A stretch of 64,000 bases of DNA from Streptomyces himalayensis subsp. himalayensis (GCF_013778455.1 NZ_JACEHE010000030.1:22237-86236), one strand, 5' to 3'. Counted from the first letter of the stretch, positions 44,493 through 53,994 are shown. Numbers and translations: made by a program. The notes: generated from the letters alone by a model not told the origin.

Positions 44493-44860
44493 TCCTGTAC
44501 ATCGACGAGTCCTGGATCCTCGAAGCCGCCGAGCGAGCCGGCCACCGGGACCCAGGCGTCGACGACTACGGCGTGCCCGTCGCCGCCGTAGCCCGTCACC
44601 GCGGCGAACTCCTCGACCACCCCGTCTACGACGGCCCCTACGCCCGTGCCGCAGCCCTCGTGCATACCCTGGGAAGCTGCCGCTGGCTGGAGCGCTCCAA
44701 CCTGACTGTCGCCTGCGCCGTCGCCGTCATGTACCTCGAGGCCAGCAACATACCCGTCAACCCCACGCGCGAGCAGCTCACCGCACTCGCCTACGAACTG
44801 AACAACCCGCGCTGCACCGCCGCTCGGATCGCCGCCCTCCTCCACACCTGGAAACCCTGA
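44489..44860 (+). CDS. Fic/Doc-like toxin with degenerate Fic motif
   Basis: 123 residues of the Streptomyces 'fic-family toxin component' type, opening MILYIDESWILEAAERAG. The helical core HTLGSCRWLERSNLTVACAVAVMYLEAS occupies the place of the Fic motif HPFxxGN(K/G)R, but the catalytic His and the GN are not conserved. It may therefore act differently from Doc (a kinase of EF-Tu) or be a non-catalytic toxin. GTG 44489 overlaps the antitoxin stop. Confidence 0.7.
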   Translation: MILYIDESWILEAAERAGHRDPGVDDYGVPVAAVARHRGELLDHPVYDGPYARAAALVHTLGSCRWLERSNLTVACAVAVMYLEASNIPVNPTREQLTALAYELNNPRCTAARIAALLHTWKP

Positions 44861-45089
44861 TCCGGGCCGAACGGGCGCCTGCTGGATGTGGATCTTGGAC
44901 TAGGTCTGCGCGTCGTCGCCTACAAAGGTGACTTGGTGCGCTCTGCCTTCCACTGCCGGAATCGCGCCGCGGCTGCGACGACCTCATCGATGCGTGCGTG
45001 AATGCGTGGGTCTGCGGCGATCTCAGGTGGGAGACTTGTGGCCTGGTCCAACTCGGTCGTGAGTTAACTGCTCGCTCTTCAAGCCCAAG

Positions 45090-45410
45090 GCTCCTGCCGT
45101 GCGCCGGCGGTTGCGGCGTAGTCGTCGATGCTGATCGCGGACTGCCGCATGGAGGGGCCGGACCAGTTGGTGCGGAAGGCGGCGGGTTCGACGACGGTGA
45201 CCTTGATGCCCAAGGGGGGTGACCTCGGCGCGAGGGATTCGAAAGATGCCTTCCACGGCGAATGTGGTGGCGTGGTAGTAGCCGGTGGCGCCGAAGGCGG
45301 CCAGGCCGCCGAGCGAGGCGATGTTGACGATGCCGCCCGCGCGGCGGGCGCGCATGCCCGGCACTACGGTGCGGGTGGCGAGAAGGCGACGAGCACCCGC
45401 AAGGCGCACA
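45090..45410 (-). pseudogene. Short-chain dehydrogenase fragment, frameshifted
   Basis: The active-site half of an SDR is readable: GGIVNIASLGGLAAFGATGYYHATTFAVEGI, with catalytic Ser but YxxxK altered (YYHATTF in place of YxASK). A frameshift near 45215 separates the next strand, VTVVEPAAFRTNW, in another frame. The N-terminal NAD-binding part is missing. A dead gene. Confidence 0.65.
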
Positions 45411-45973
45411 CCGTCTCTGACGCGGTGACCGAAGGCGAGGACGATTCGGCCCGGGACGCCGACTCGTCCTCGTCGACGCGCTCACCACCGCACAGCCACA
45501 GCACCCTCGACCGCCGCCCAACATCCGGGCCGCCCAAGCCCACGGACGCCTCCCGGTACAAGGCGTAAGCACCGAGCGTGCCACTGGGTGCTCGCTCAGC
45601 GCCCCTGCAGCTGCCCCCCCACCTCTGGAAGTGCTTCGAACAGCCCCTGAGGCTCCACAACGAGACCGCACTCTGGTCCGCGCCCGCATCCAGCTCGGCC
45701 GCCGGATCGTTTTTACGAACCTCCCGTCAGCCGCGTGATGGGCTGCTTGCCGGCGCCGCATGGCCGGCGGGCACGTCTCCGTGCCGGAGCTGGACCGGCG
45801 ACCAGATCGTCTCTCGATATCGACGACGTCGGGACCGCTCACGGACGCTCCCTGGCGTCGTCGGCGAGACGCGGCAGTGACCACGGCCCTGGGTCCGCCG
45901 AGGCTCGACCAGAAGGCCGCCGGGGATCGACTGCCCGGAAAGGCCTTCGCGGAGAAAAGCTCCCCTTGGATCG
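45411..45973. other. Decayed stretch without a recognisable gene
   Basis: About 560 bases between the SDR remnant and the amidase stop. All six frames contain long runs of low-complexity translation; none has a supported start or family match. Confidence 0.4.
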
Positions 45974-47275
45974 TCATGAATCCGACGATGCGCTGTTCAT
46001 CAACTCGGCTGCCGTGGCCAGGAGTGCATCATCGTGATGAGGTCGGCCGACCAGTTGCACGCCAATCGGTAGACCATGAGCGCCTCGTAGGAGTGGCAGG
46101 CTGAGGGCAGGGCAACGAAGAAGCGTCCAAGTGCGGCAGAACAACGGATCTCCCGTGAAGGCCAGTCCGAGCGGTGCTTCCCCCATCGCTGCCGGCGTGA
46201 CAATGCCGTCCAAGCCGTGGAACATCCTCGGCAACTGTGCCCCGATGCGCTCCGCCAGGCGCTTGGCTCGGACATACTCAGTCTCTGAGCGCTTGAGTCC
46301 GCGCTCAATGACGGCTCGCGCCGGTTCACTCAGCAGGTCCCCATGTTCGCCGTACTCGTACTGAAGGTTGCGTGCGACCTCGAACTCCATCACGGTGGTC
46401 TGCGCCTCGACCATGTGATCAAAGTCGGCCGGTGGCAGCACTTCTGCTGATTCGAGGCCGGGAAAACCATCCAGACGCGCAACGAACGCATCAAATGCTG
46501 CCCGGGTGCCCTCATCAGCCTTCTGCCTGTCTGTCCGCAAAATCCCCAGACGTGAGGAAGGCCGACCGTTCATGCGGCGGCTCAGCGGTCTCGCGCCGGC
46601 TGAATCAGCTCGGATGGCTTGATAGACCATCGCGATATCTGTCACGTTGCGGGCGAACAACCCGAGTGTGTCGAGCGTGGAACTGATCAGCTTCACACCA
46701 GTGCGGTCTATCGCCCCGAACGTCGGCTTGAAGCCGACGACGCCGCAGAACGAGGCCGGTCTGATGATGGAGCCGGCGGTCTGCGTCCCGATCGCGACCG
46801 CGAGCATGTTGTCCGCGACAGCCGCCGCCGAGCCACTGGACGAACCTCCCGGCGTTCGAGCGGTGTCCCGGGGGTTGGCTGTGACACCCGGGTGAAAGAG
46901 CGCGAATTCGGTGGTCACCGTCTTCCCGGCCACGAGGGCGCCTGCCGCACGGAGTCGCGTCACCACCGCGGCGTCGCTGTGGGGCCTGCGGCCGCGGTAG
47001 ATCGGCGACCCGTATTCCGAGGGCTGATCGACCGTGTCGATCAGATCTTTGACGCCCACGGGCAAACCCCGCAGCGGAGCGGACCGTGTGTGCCGATCGA
47101 GTTCCCTCGCCGATCGCAGCACAAGGTCGGGGTCGTGATGAGCAAAGGCATGCACCTGCGGTTCGCGTTCCTCGATGCGACGCAGGCATGACTGGGCAAC
47201 CTCGGCCACGGAGGCACGACGGTCTCGTACCGCAGCCAACAGCTCCTCACCAGGCATCTCATTGAGCTCAGACAT
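45974..47275 (-). CDS. Amidase-signature enzyme
   Basis: A 433-residue amidase-signature hydrolase. The Ser-cisSer-Lys triad is visible: Lys76 in LPVGVKDLIDT, the serines at 145-147 in TPGGSSSGSAAAVAD and the nucleophile Ser169 in GTQTAGSIIRPASFCG. It hydrolyses a carboxylic amide. AGAGGA lies six bases before ATG 47275. It is the third gene of a minus-strand operon after an MHS permease and an M20 peptidase, which points to catabolism of an imported amide or N-acyl compound. The natural substrate is unknown. A link to the nitrile hydratase 7 kb away (nitrile to amide to acid) is possible but they are separate operons. Confidence 0.92.
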   Translation of the reverse strand: MSELNEMPGEELLAAVRDRRASVAEVAQSCLRRIEEREPQVHAFAHHDPDLVLRSARELDRHTRSAPLRGLPVGVKDLIDTVDQPSEYGSPIYRGRRPHSDAAVVTRLRAAGALVAGKTVTTEFALFHPGVTANPRDTARTPGGSSSGSAAAVADNMLAVAIGTQTAGSIIRPASFCGVVGFKPTFGAIDRTGVKLISSTLDTLGLFARNVTDIAMVYQAIRADSAGARPLSRRMNGRPSSRLGILRTDRQKADEGTRAAFDAFVARLDGFPGLESAEVLPPADFDHMVEAQTTVMEFEVARNLQYEYGEHGDLLSEPARAVIERGLKRSETEYVRAKRLAERIGAQLPRMFHGLDGIVTPAAMGEAPLGLAFTGDPLFCRTWTLLRCPALSLPLLRGAHGLPIGVQLVGRPHHDDALLATAAELMNSASSDS

Positions 47276-47346
47276 GTGTTCCTCTGGTTCCTGCCACAAC
47301 AGCGACGGCATCCCACCGACACCGGTCGATGCCCTTGGTGTAGGGG

Positions 47347-48468
47347 TCATCTGCCGCTGCACCACCGGTCGACCAGCTGGCGGTAGACCTCCACTGCAGC
47401 CTCGACCTTGGACGCCGAGCACCACTCGTCGACAACGTGGCACTGGTCGGGCTCGCCCGGCCCCAGCACGACAGTGGGCGCCGGTACTCCGCCCTCGGAC
47501 GGCGACAGCAGCCGCGCCAGCACGGAGGCATCGGTGAAGTACCGAGCGGGCGGCTGCGGCTCGTCATTCTCGCCGACGGCGACCAGAGCCTCGCGCACGA
47601 GACCGACGAACGGATCGTGCAGGTCCGTGTCCACAACGGGCAGAACCACGTGGTCGTCGACCCGGACGCCGTCACCGCCCAGCTCTGCGACTGCGGCGCG
47701 CACGTCGTCGCCGTCCACGCCGGGTACGGTGCGGACATCGAGGAGCAACTCCGCTGAGTCGGGCACGACATTGGGCTGGACGCCGCCGCGCAACAGACCC
47801 ACGTTCGCGGTCACCGGGCCGAACGTCGCATGGGACGGCCAGGCATCGTGGTCGTGCAGCGCGGCGGCGGCACGGGCCAGTCGTACGACGGCGTTGTCGC
47901 CGAGCTCGGGGGCCGACCCGTGTGCGGCACGGCCCGCAGCGGTCAGGCGCATCCAGTGTGCGCCCTTGTGACCGGGGACGAGGCGGTTGGCCGTCGGCTC
48001 GGCCACGAGCAGCGGACCCCCCGGCGCGAGCGACGACCGCTGGAGACGAAGTGCTCCGGTGCAGCCGGTCTCCTCTCCCGCCGTCAGAACCACCTGCAGG
48101 CCGCGGCAGGCGTGCGGCCGCGCGGCATGGTCGGCGGCCGCGACCAGGGCGGCGGCCACCCCCGACTTCATGTCGCTGGTGCCACGCCCGACCACGCGGT
48201 CGCCGTCCCGCTCCGCGGCCCAAGGGTCGACGGACCACTGCTCGGGGTCTGCGGGCACGGTGTCGAGGTGACCGGTCACGGTGAGCGGGGTGGAGCCCGA
48301 TCCAGTACGGGCGACGAGCTGTTCGCGCCCCTCCTCCCAGCCGGGCGTGGACACCGCGAAGCCGTTGTCGCGCAACAGGTCGGCGCACAGCGCTGCCAGC
48401 ACACCCTCACCGGACGCCACCGTCCGCCCCCGCACCAGCTCGGTGAGGAGGTCCAGGGCAGCGGTCAC
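47347..48468 (-). CDS. M20-family metallopeptidase (ArgE/DapE-like deacylase)
   Basis: A 373-residue dinuclear zinc hydrolase. Metal and catalytic motifs: TVTGHLDTVPAD (His, Asp), GRGTSDMKSGVAAAL (bridging Asp), LTAGEETGCTGAL (catalytic Glu-Glu) and the C-terminal zinc His in CHVVDEWC. The lid/dimerisation domain includes AHGSAPELGDNA. Members remove acyl groups from amino acids or cleave dipeptides. The start overlaps the permease stop by ATGA, and the amidase follows 71 bases later, so the three proteins probably work on one imported compound. Confidence 0.92.
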   Translation of the reverse strand: MTAALDLLTELVRGRTVASGEGVLAALCADLLRDNGFAVSTPGWEEGREQLVARTGSGSTPLTVTGHLDTVPADPEQWSVDPWAAERDGDRVVGRGTSDMKSGVAAALVAAADHAARPHACRGLQVVLTAGEETGCTGALRLQRSSLAPGGPLLVAEPTANRLVPGHKGAHWMRLTAAGRAAHGSAPELGDNAVVRLARAAAALHDHDAWPSHATFGPVTANVGLLRGGVQPNVVPDSAELLLDVRTVPGVDGDDVRAAVAELGGDGVRVDDHVVLPVVDTDLHDPFVGLVREALVAVGENDEPQPPARYFTDASVLARLLSPSEGGVPAPTVVLGPGEPDQCHVVDEWCSASKVEAAVEVYRQLVDRWCSGR

Positions 48469-49778
48469 CGAAGCGGCTCGTGCGCGGTCTCGCGCAGTGT
48501 GAGAATCGTGAGGAACGCGACGACCGCGCCGCCGGTGACATAGACGAAGAACAGATCGGAGCGGCCGGCGTTCGCCAGTGAGGTGATCACCAGTGGCGCC
48601 GTTCCGCCGAACGTCGCGACCGTGACGTTGTACCAGGCGCCGATGCCCACGCCGCGCAGCTCGGTCGGGAACAACTCGCTCATGATGGCCGGCGCGATGG
48701 ACGCCATCAGGGCGTACAGGCCGAGGCCCGTACAGAAGACCACGAGCAGCTGCGGCAGCCCGGCCCCGGGGGTGATGAGCTTGGACAGCGGGATCACGAG
48801 GCAGGCGAGCGCCGCCGCCCAGACCAGCAGCTGCGGCTTGCGGCCGAACCGGTCCGACAGCTTACCGAACGGATACTGCAGCACGATGAAGAGCGCCGTT
48901 CCGACCGAGAGCGCGATGAACACGTCGTTGTCGTCGACTCCTTGGGACTTCACGGCGTACGGCGTGAGCGCGCTGAAGAACGTGTAGTAGTTCAGCGTGT
49001 TCAGCAGCGTGATGCCGACCAGCTGCCCCACCGCCTTGGGGTGCTTCTTGATCGTGGCGAGCAGGGGCCGCTTCGTGCGCGCGGCCTTGTCCTTGTTCTG
49101 CTCGAAGTGCTCGGTCTCCGATATGTTGCGCCGCAGGTACACGCCGACGACCGCGAGGACGCCGCCCACGATGAACGGGATGCGCCAGCCGTAGGAGCGT
49201 AGTTGGTCGTCGGTGAGCGTGGTCGAGAGGAATACCCCCAGCAGCGAGGCGAGCAGCAGGGCCGAGCCGGTCGAGGTGTAGAAGAAGGCCGAGTACCGGC
49301 CGCGGCGGCCCTGGGGGGCGATCTCGGCCAGGTACGCGGAGGCGTTGGAGACCTCACCGCCGAGTGACAGGCCCTGGGAGATGCGGGCCAGCAGGAGCAG
49401 GATCGGAGCCAGCCAGCCGACCTGCTCGTAGGTGGGCAGCAGGCCGATCGCCAGCGAGCCGCCCGCCATCAGCAGGATGGTCAGGATCATGGCCGCCTTG
49501 CGGCCGCGGACGTCGGCGAAGCGGCCCAGCAGCCATCCACCGATCGGGCGGAAGAAGAAGGCGACCGCGTACGTCGCGGTCGTGTTCACCAGGGCGAGCC
49601 CGGGGTTTTCGGCGGGGAAGAACTGCGTCGCGAAGTAGATGAGGAAGGTCGCGTAGATGGTCCAGTCGTACCATTCGATCGCGTTGCCGATACTGGCCGC
49701 GACGAGGGTCTTGACCGGCAGCTTGTGCGGAGTCGGATCGGCGGTGATCGCCGTCGCATCTCGTCGGGTTTCGCTCAC
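48465..49778 (-). CDS. MHS-family MFS symporter
   Basis: A 437-residue, 12-segment permease with the MHS hallmarks ASIGNAIEWYDWTIYATFLIYFA, LLGRFADVRGRKAAM, ARISQGLSLGGEVSNAS and GKLSDRFGRKPQL. First gene of the operon with the M20 peptidase (4-base overlap) and the amidase, so it likely imports their substrate with protons. It is divergent from a GntR-type gene that is now truncated. A different MHS permease lies at 5075; the two are not close copies. Confidence 0.93.
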   Translation of the reverse strand: MSETRRDATAITADPTPHKLPVKTLVAASIGNAIEWYDWTIYATFLIYFATQFFPAENPGLALVNTTATYAVAFFFRPIGGWLLGRFADVRGRKAAMILTILLMAGGSLAIGLLPTYEQVGWLAPILLLLARISQGLSLGGEVSNASAYLAEIAPQGRRGRYSAFFYTSTGSALLLASLLGVFLSTTLTDDQLRSYGWRIPFIVGGVLAVVGVYLRRNISETEHFEQNKDKAARTKRPLLATIKKHPKAVGQLVGITLLNTLNYYTFFSALTPYAVKSQGVDDNDVFIALSVGTALFIVLQYPFGKLSDRFGRKPQLLVWAAALACLVIPLSKLITPGAGLPQLLVVFCTGLGLYALMASIAPAIMSELFPTELRGVGIGAWYNVTVATFGGTAPLVITSLANAGRSDLFFVYVTGGAVVAFLTILTLRETAHEPLR

Positions 49779-49990
49779 TGGCGCTCCATGTGCATGGGTT
49801 TCCGGTCATCTGGACGAATGGCGTCGGCCAGGCGGTGGCTCACTTTGACGCCTGTTGACGCGGACGGTCAATAGATCGCGGAAAATTGGTTCAGCCACTC
49901 GTCCACTCCACCACTCGTCCACTTCGCTCGCGTAGCGACAAGCTGTGGCCGACCGGGGACCGGTCACGCGATCGATCTGGGGCAGCCGGT

Positions 49991-50338
49991 ATGGCCGACG
50001 CGCTGCGACCGATGGGCCGTCAACGCCTTCATGAGCAGGTACTCGACCGACTACGCGAGTACGCCATGGAGACCGGCCTCGGCGCGGGCGACCGGCCGCC
50101 GCCGGAACGCGAAATCGCCCAGCGGCTCGCCGTCAGCCGCGCTTCGGTGAAGCACGCCATCGTCGTTCTCGAGGTCCAGGGCCTGGTCGAAGTACGCCAT
50201 GGCGGCGGCGCCTACCTCGTACGCGACAGCCTCGACACCGAACCCGTTGAGCGGCTCGTCGAACGCCGACGTCGGCTCCCCGACGTACTGGACGCGCGAG
50301 AAGCGCTCGAGACCCGGCTCGCGCACTCGCCGCCGTAG
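49991..50338 (+). pseudogene. GntR (FadR-type) regulator, truncated after the DNA-binding domain
   Basis: 115 residues. The winged helix is complete (LHEQVLDRLREYAMETGLGAGD, PPEREIAQRLAVSRASVKHAIVVLEVQGLVEVRHGGGAYLV), and the first helix of the FCD effector domain begins (LPDVLDAREALETRLA). Then the sequence jumps into a dnaK 3' end near 50335. Divergent from the amide-catabolism operon, it was probably its regulator. Loss of the effector domain may leave the operon unregulated or permanently repressed. Confidence 0.75.
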
Positions 50339-50340
50339 GC

Positions 50341-50640
50341 CACCGACAAGGTCACCGCCGCAGCCCAGAAGGTGGCACCGGGATGTACGCCCAGGCACAG
50401 GCCCAGGGCCAGCAGGCGGCTGGCGGCGCAGGCGGCGGCGCGGCAGGCGCCGCCAGCCAGGACGAGGAGGTCGTCGACGCCGAGATCGTCGACGAGGACA
50501 AGCGGCAGGAGGGCGCTGGGTGACGCATCCGAGCGCCCCCCACCGCCTCGGCGGGCAATCCGCTGTCGATCATCCGGGACAAGCGCCGGCGGGATCCGGG
50601 AATCATCCTGGAGCCTCGCCGCCGGGTGCGACTCGCCGTC
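50341..50640 (+). pseudogene. dnaK 3' end and grpE 5' end remnant
   Basis: After the GntR break, a frame gives TDKVTAAAQKVAP and, one base shifted, MYAQAQAQGQQAAGG ending DEEVVDAEIVDEDKRQEGAG with TGA at 50521-50523. This is the characteristic disordered tail of actinobacterial DnaK. The stop overlaps a GTG that would start GrpE; a frame-shifted IIRDKRRRDPG, typical of the Streptomyces GrpE N-terminus, follows at about 50567-50600. The order dnaK-grpE is that of the normal dnaK operon, so this is a fragment of a second copy. Confidence 0.65.
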
Positions 50641-50740
50641 AGCCGCCGCCCAGCCATAGGCGCCGGCCCGCCAGGCCGTGGGGGACGACGGCGTAGAAGA
50701 GGGCGGCGGCTGCGTGCTCACGCCGTCGCGACCATGCCGA

Positions 50741-50780
50741 TCCCTTGAGGTGTGGCTTGTCTCCTTGAGGTGTGGCTTGT
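50741..50780. repeat. 20-bp tandem duplication
   Basis: CCTTGAGGTGTGGCTTGT is present at 50743-50760 and again at 50763-50780 with a 20-base period. It lies at the boundary between the dnaK/grpE scrap and the groEL fragment. Confidence 0.85.
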
Positions 50781-50794
50781 CCGACCTGGTCCTG

Positions 50795-51108
50795 CGTGCT
50801 CGCCTGGCGAAGCTGGCCGGCGGCGTAGCCGTCATCAAGGCCGGTGCCGCGACCGAGGTCAAATGCAAGGAGCGCAAGCACCGCATCGAGGACGCCGTCC
50901 GCAACGCCAAGGCCGCCGCCGAGGAGGGCATCGTTCCTGGTGGAGGTGTGGTCCTGCTGCACGCTGCTGAGACCGCCTTCGACAAGCTGGACCTGGACGG
51001 CGAGGAGAAGACCGGCGTGGACCTGGTCCGGCGGGCCTTGACAGCGCCACTGAAGCAGATCGCGGTCAACGCCGGCCTCGAAGGGGGCGTCGTGGTGGAG
51101 CCAGAGGG
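50795..51108 (+). pseudogene. groEL internal fragment
   Basis: About 105 residues match the stretch of GroEL that spans the end of the apical/intermediate domains and the equatorial return: RLAKLAGGVAVIKAGAATEV, ERKHRIEDAVRNAKAA, EEGIVPGGGVVLLHAAE and LKQIAVNAGLEGGVVVE. The N-terminal two thirds and the last part are absent; foreign sequence follows GGVVVEPEG. A dead fragment. Confidence 0.8.
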
Positions 51109-51451
51109 AACAGCGTCAGGGAAGCGGCGCGAGTATGCGCTCGGGCCAACGTCTTCTCGTCGGGGGGCACGAACCTGCCTCGGCCGCCGCCGTCGAAGTT
51201 GCCCCCAACTGTTCCTCGGCGAGACGCTGGACACCGAGTACATCGGCGCCTACTAGGAAACCGGCGTGCCGCGGCTGTGGATTTCGGTCGCCGGGCAAGC
51301 CAAGCCTTCAAGATCGCCATGGGCGACGGCGACGTAACCCAATACAAAATCTGCGGCTGAGCCCCGCAGCCACGGTGGCAGCCCAGGCACGGGCTCCGCC
51401 GGGCAACAAGTCACCCTTTCGCAGCCGCGACCGTCCGCTCGGGAGGAGATC

Positions 51452-51847
51452 ATGCGCATGGACTGGGACGCCTTCCTGTCCGCCGTCCAAGAACGCGGCG
51501 AATACCCCACACAGGCGGAAGCGGAGCGAGCTTCCCGAGTAGTCCTCGCTCTGCTCGGCGCGCATCTGGTAGGCGAAGTACGCCAGGAGCTGGCCGCCCG
51601 GCTCCCAGAGACGCTGGCCGGCATCCTGCTCAACCCCCTCCAGGCGCATGAACCGCTCCCGCCCGAACGGTTCATCCGGGCGACCGCCGCCTGGATCGAA
51701 GGCGCCACCGAGAAGACCGCAACCTGGGATGTCAGCGCCGTGCTCAGCGTCGTGGCCGATACCGCAGGCGAAGACCTGACCCAGCAGATTCTGCTCCAGC
51801 TTCCCCCCGGCTACGACCTGCTATTCGGCCACCCTCGGCCGATCTGA
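51452..51847 (+). CDS. DUF2267-domain protein
   Basis: 131 residues with the DUF2267 pattern: FLSAVQERGEYPTQAEAERASRVVLALLGAHL, VRQELAARLPETLAG, and a second helical half ending LLQLPPGYDLLFG. The function of the family is unknown; it often occurs with stress-response genes. GGGAGGAG precedes ATG 51452. No operon partners. Confidence 0.85.
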   Translation: MRMDWDAFLSAVQERGEYPTQAEAERASRVVLALLGAHLVGEVRQELAARLPETLAGILLNPLQAHEPLPPERFIRATAAWIEGATEKTATWDVSAVLSVVADTAGEDLTQQILLQLPPGYDLLFGHPRPI

Positions 51848-51959
51848 CCGCCCGGGACGCCGACCACCCAGAAACGATCTCTGGGTCGGAGTGGCCCCGG
51901 TCGCTGGGTGATCACGATCGCATTCGACACCCCTGAACGCGGGACGGGACAACGACGCT

Positions 51960-52188
51960 GCTCGGTGGACGGAGAAGGTACGACCCCGCCAAGTTGGAGC
52001 TGGGCGTGACGCATGCCGGCTTCCCGAGTGGTGCGGTCGCCGCCGGTGCGACGCAGCACGTCGCTCTCGAGCTCGATAGCTTCGAGAACCTGTACGTGAT
52101 GCGCGACCGGGTTCGCAGCAAGAGGATCGGGGTGATGGGCCCCCTGGACCACAAGACCTGCGAATCGCTCTACTTCAACCGGTCTTGA
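51960..52188 (+). pseudogene. VOC/glyoxalase-family fragment
   Basis: About 70 residues: LELGVTHAGFPSGAVAAGATQHVALELDSFENLYVMRDRVRSKRIGVMGP, ending ESLYFNRS. The metal/substrate strand pattern is that of the second half of a vicinal-oxygen-chelate domain, stopped before the final strand. No proper start is seen. Probably a remnant. Confidence 0.5.
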
Positions 52189-52397
52189 TCCGGGGGATGA
52201 TGAGTGAGCTCGAGATCCCGGTCAGACAAAGAACTGACGCACTCTCAGGGCCTTCTGAGCGTGGACTGGTCCAGGACTCCTTCGCGTGCGTGGCTGATCC
52301 ATCAGGACTCAGGGATCGGGTTGACCGGGATGACGTCGCCGCCCACTACGCCGCCCCGACGTCGCACAGCGCAGCAGCCGAGATCCGGTACCGGAGC

Positions 52398-53495
52398 TCA
52401 GGATCGCTGGGGTACGTCACCAGTGTCGCCCTGCCGGTCGCCGTACTTCTCGGCGAGTCCCCGGTAGCGCCAGATGGCGGCGGCGCAGAGCCAGGAAACC
52501 GCGAAGATGGCGACCACGATGTAGCCGAGCAGTTCGAAGTGGTCGGCCAGGGAGGCGTAGGCGGTGACGAGTCCCCCGGAACCGGTGGCGTCGGCGACGA
52601 ATCCCGCGACGTAGACACTGGCGATGAAGGCGGCCACGGCCACGGTCACGCCGGTGGTGGCGATGTTGTAGTAGAGCCTGCGGGCGGGGCTGCGGTACGC
52701 CCACGAGTACAGGCGTGTCATCAGCATGCTGTCGGCGGTGTCGAAGGCGCTCATTCCCGCGGCGAAGAGCAGTGGGAGGGAGAGGACGGCGAGGGTCGGG
52801 AGGCCGGACCCGTGGGTGGCGGCGCTGGCGGACAGGGCGAGCAGGGTGATCTCGCTGGCGGTTTCCAGGCCGAGGCCGAAGAGGATGCCGACCGGGTACA
52901 TGTGCCATGACGAACGGATCAACTCGCGGGCGCGGCGGCCGAGGAGGCGGTTCATCAGGCCGCGGTTAAGCAGTTGCCGCTCGAGCTCGCCCTGGTCGAT
53001 CCGGCCCTTCGTCATGCGCCGCCACAGGCCGACGATGCCGGTCAGCACCATGAGGTTGAGCACGGCGACGAGCAGCAGGAAAAGTACGGCCACGATCTGC
53101 GAGACCAGGCCGCCGACATGGCGGAGCGTGCCGATGCCCGAGTCGGCGGCGCCCGCGGCGAGGGCGACGACGAAGGCGAGGGCGAGGACCACGGTGGAGT
53201 GGCCCATGGCGAAGAAGAAGCCCACGCCGACGGGTCTGTGTCCGCGTTGCATCATCAGTCTGGTGGTGTCGTCGATGGCGGCGATGTGGTCGGCGTCGAA
53301 GGCGTGTCGCATGCCGAGTGTGTAGGCGAGGGTTCCGGCTCCGGCGAAGGCCCCGGCGCCGGCCGGGCCGCTGGCGTAGAAGAGGTACAGGCTCCATCCG
53401 ATGACGTGCAGGGCGGCGATGACGCCGACGATGCCTGTGATGCGCAGCCGTTCGGCACGGGTCCATCGGCCGGCGGTGATGGTCGTTGTGGTCAC
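52398..53495 (-). CDS. nhlF: NiCoT-family cobalt/nickel transporter (NhlF-like)
   Basis: A 365-residue membrane permease with eight or so segments. The NiCoT metal signature RHAFDADHIAAIDDTTR is present, followed by GFFFAMGHSTVV and LGLETASEI. Located at the end of a cobalt-type nitrile hydratase operon, it is the counterpart of NhlF, which supplies cobalt to nitrile hydratase in Rhodococcus. GTG 53495 is chosen because AAGGA lies seven bases upstream; a GTG two codons earlier is too close to it. It starts 150 bases after the activator gene. Confidence 0.9.
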   Translation of the reverse strand: MTTTTITAGRWTRAERLRITGIVGVIAALHVIGWSLYLFYASGPAGAGAFAGAGTLAYTLGMRHAFDADHIAAIDDTTRLMMQRGHRPVGVGFFFAMGHSTVVLALAFVVALAAGAADSGIGTLRHVGGLVSQIVAVLFLLLVAVLNLMVLTGIVGLWRRMTKGRIDQGELERQLLNRGLMNRLLGRRARELIRSSWHMYPVGILFGLGLETASEITLLALSASAATHGSGLPTLAVLSLPLLFAAGMSAFDTADSMLMTRLYSWAYRSPARRLYYNIATTGVTVAVAAFIASVYVAGFVADATGSGGLVTAYASLADHFELLGYIVVAIFAVSWLCAAAIWRYRGLAEKYGDRQGDTGDVPQRS

Positions 53496-53644
53496 ACACA
53501 CATCCTTGGCAGGGGCACCGCGCGGTGCCATCGTCAGCAGTGAGAGTGGGCGGGCCGCACCCGCTGGTCGTGAGCCATTCGCGGGTGCGGCCCTGGGCGG
53601 ACAGGCCGGAACGGACGTCTCGGTGGTCCGGGGCTTGGAGCGGG

Positions 53645-53962
53645 TTACGCCCCGAGCAGGGCACGCATCTCGTCGTCGGCGACCAGGTCGTGATCGACCA
53701 GTACGCGTTCGAGCGCCGCGAGCCAGTGCTCGTAGTACTGCCAGCTGCCCTGCTCGGCCGCGGAGGTGGCCTCCCATGCGCCGATGGCGGCGATGAGTTG
53801 CTGCTGGAATGCGTCCCATGGGTAGTGGCCGAACTCAGACAGGGCGACGGCGACGCCGAACGCTCGGCGCTGCCAGTCGGCGTCGAAGGTGGGCGCGTTC
53901 ATGTCGGTGACGCAGGTGTCGTGCAGGGGCGAGGTGGGCGTGGTGGTGGCGGTGGCCTCCAT
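53645..53962 (-). CDS. Nitrile hydratase accessory (activator) protein
   Basis: 105 residues resembling the small activator/beta-subunit-like proteins needed for cobalt insertion into nitrile hydratase: DWQRRAFGVAVALSEFGHYPWDAFQQQLIAAI and QYYEHWLAALERVL. The same aromatic-rich helix pattern occurs in the N-terminal half of the beta subunit encoded upstream (DWEQRIFGIHVAM, YYEKWLGGI), consistent with common origin. AAAGGGAA precedes ATG 53962, 32 bases after the alpha gene. Confidence 0.88.
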   Translation of the reverse strand: MEATATTTPTSPLHDTCVTDMNAPTFDADWQRRAFGVAVALSEFGHYPWDAFQQQLIAAIGAWEATSAAEQGSWQYYEHWLAALERVLVDHDLVADDEMRALLGA

Positions 53963-53994
53963 GGGATTCCCTTTCTGTGGTGTCCGGGTGCGGC

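Noticed and set aside
44778..45977. A 399-residue minus-strand frame between the toxin and amidase genes
   Set aside because: It passes through an SDR remnant in the wrong frame and is Arg/Pro/Ser-rich throughout, with no supported start.
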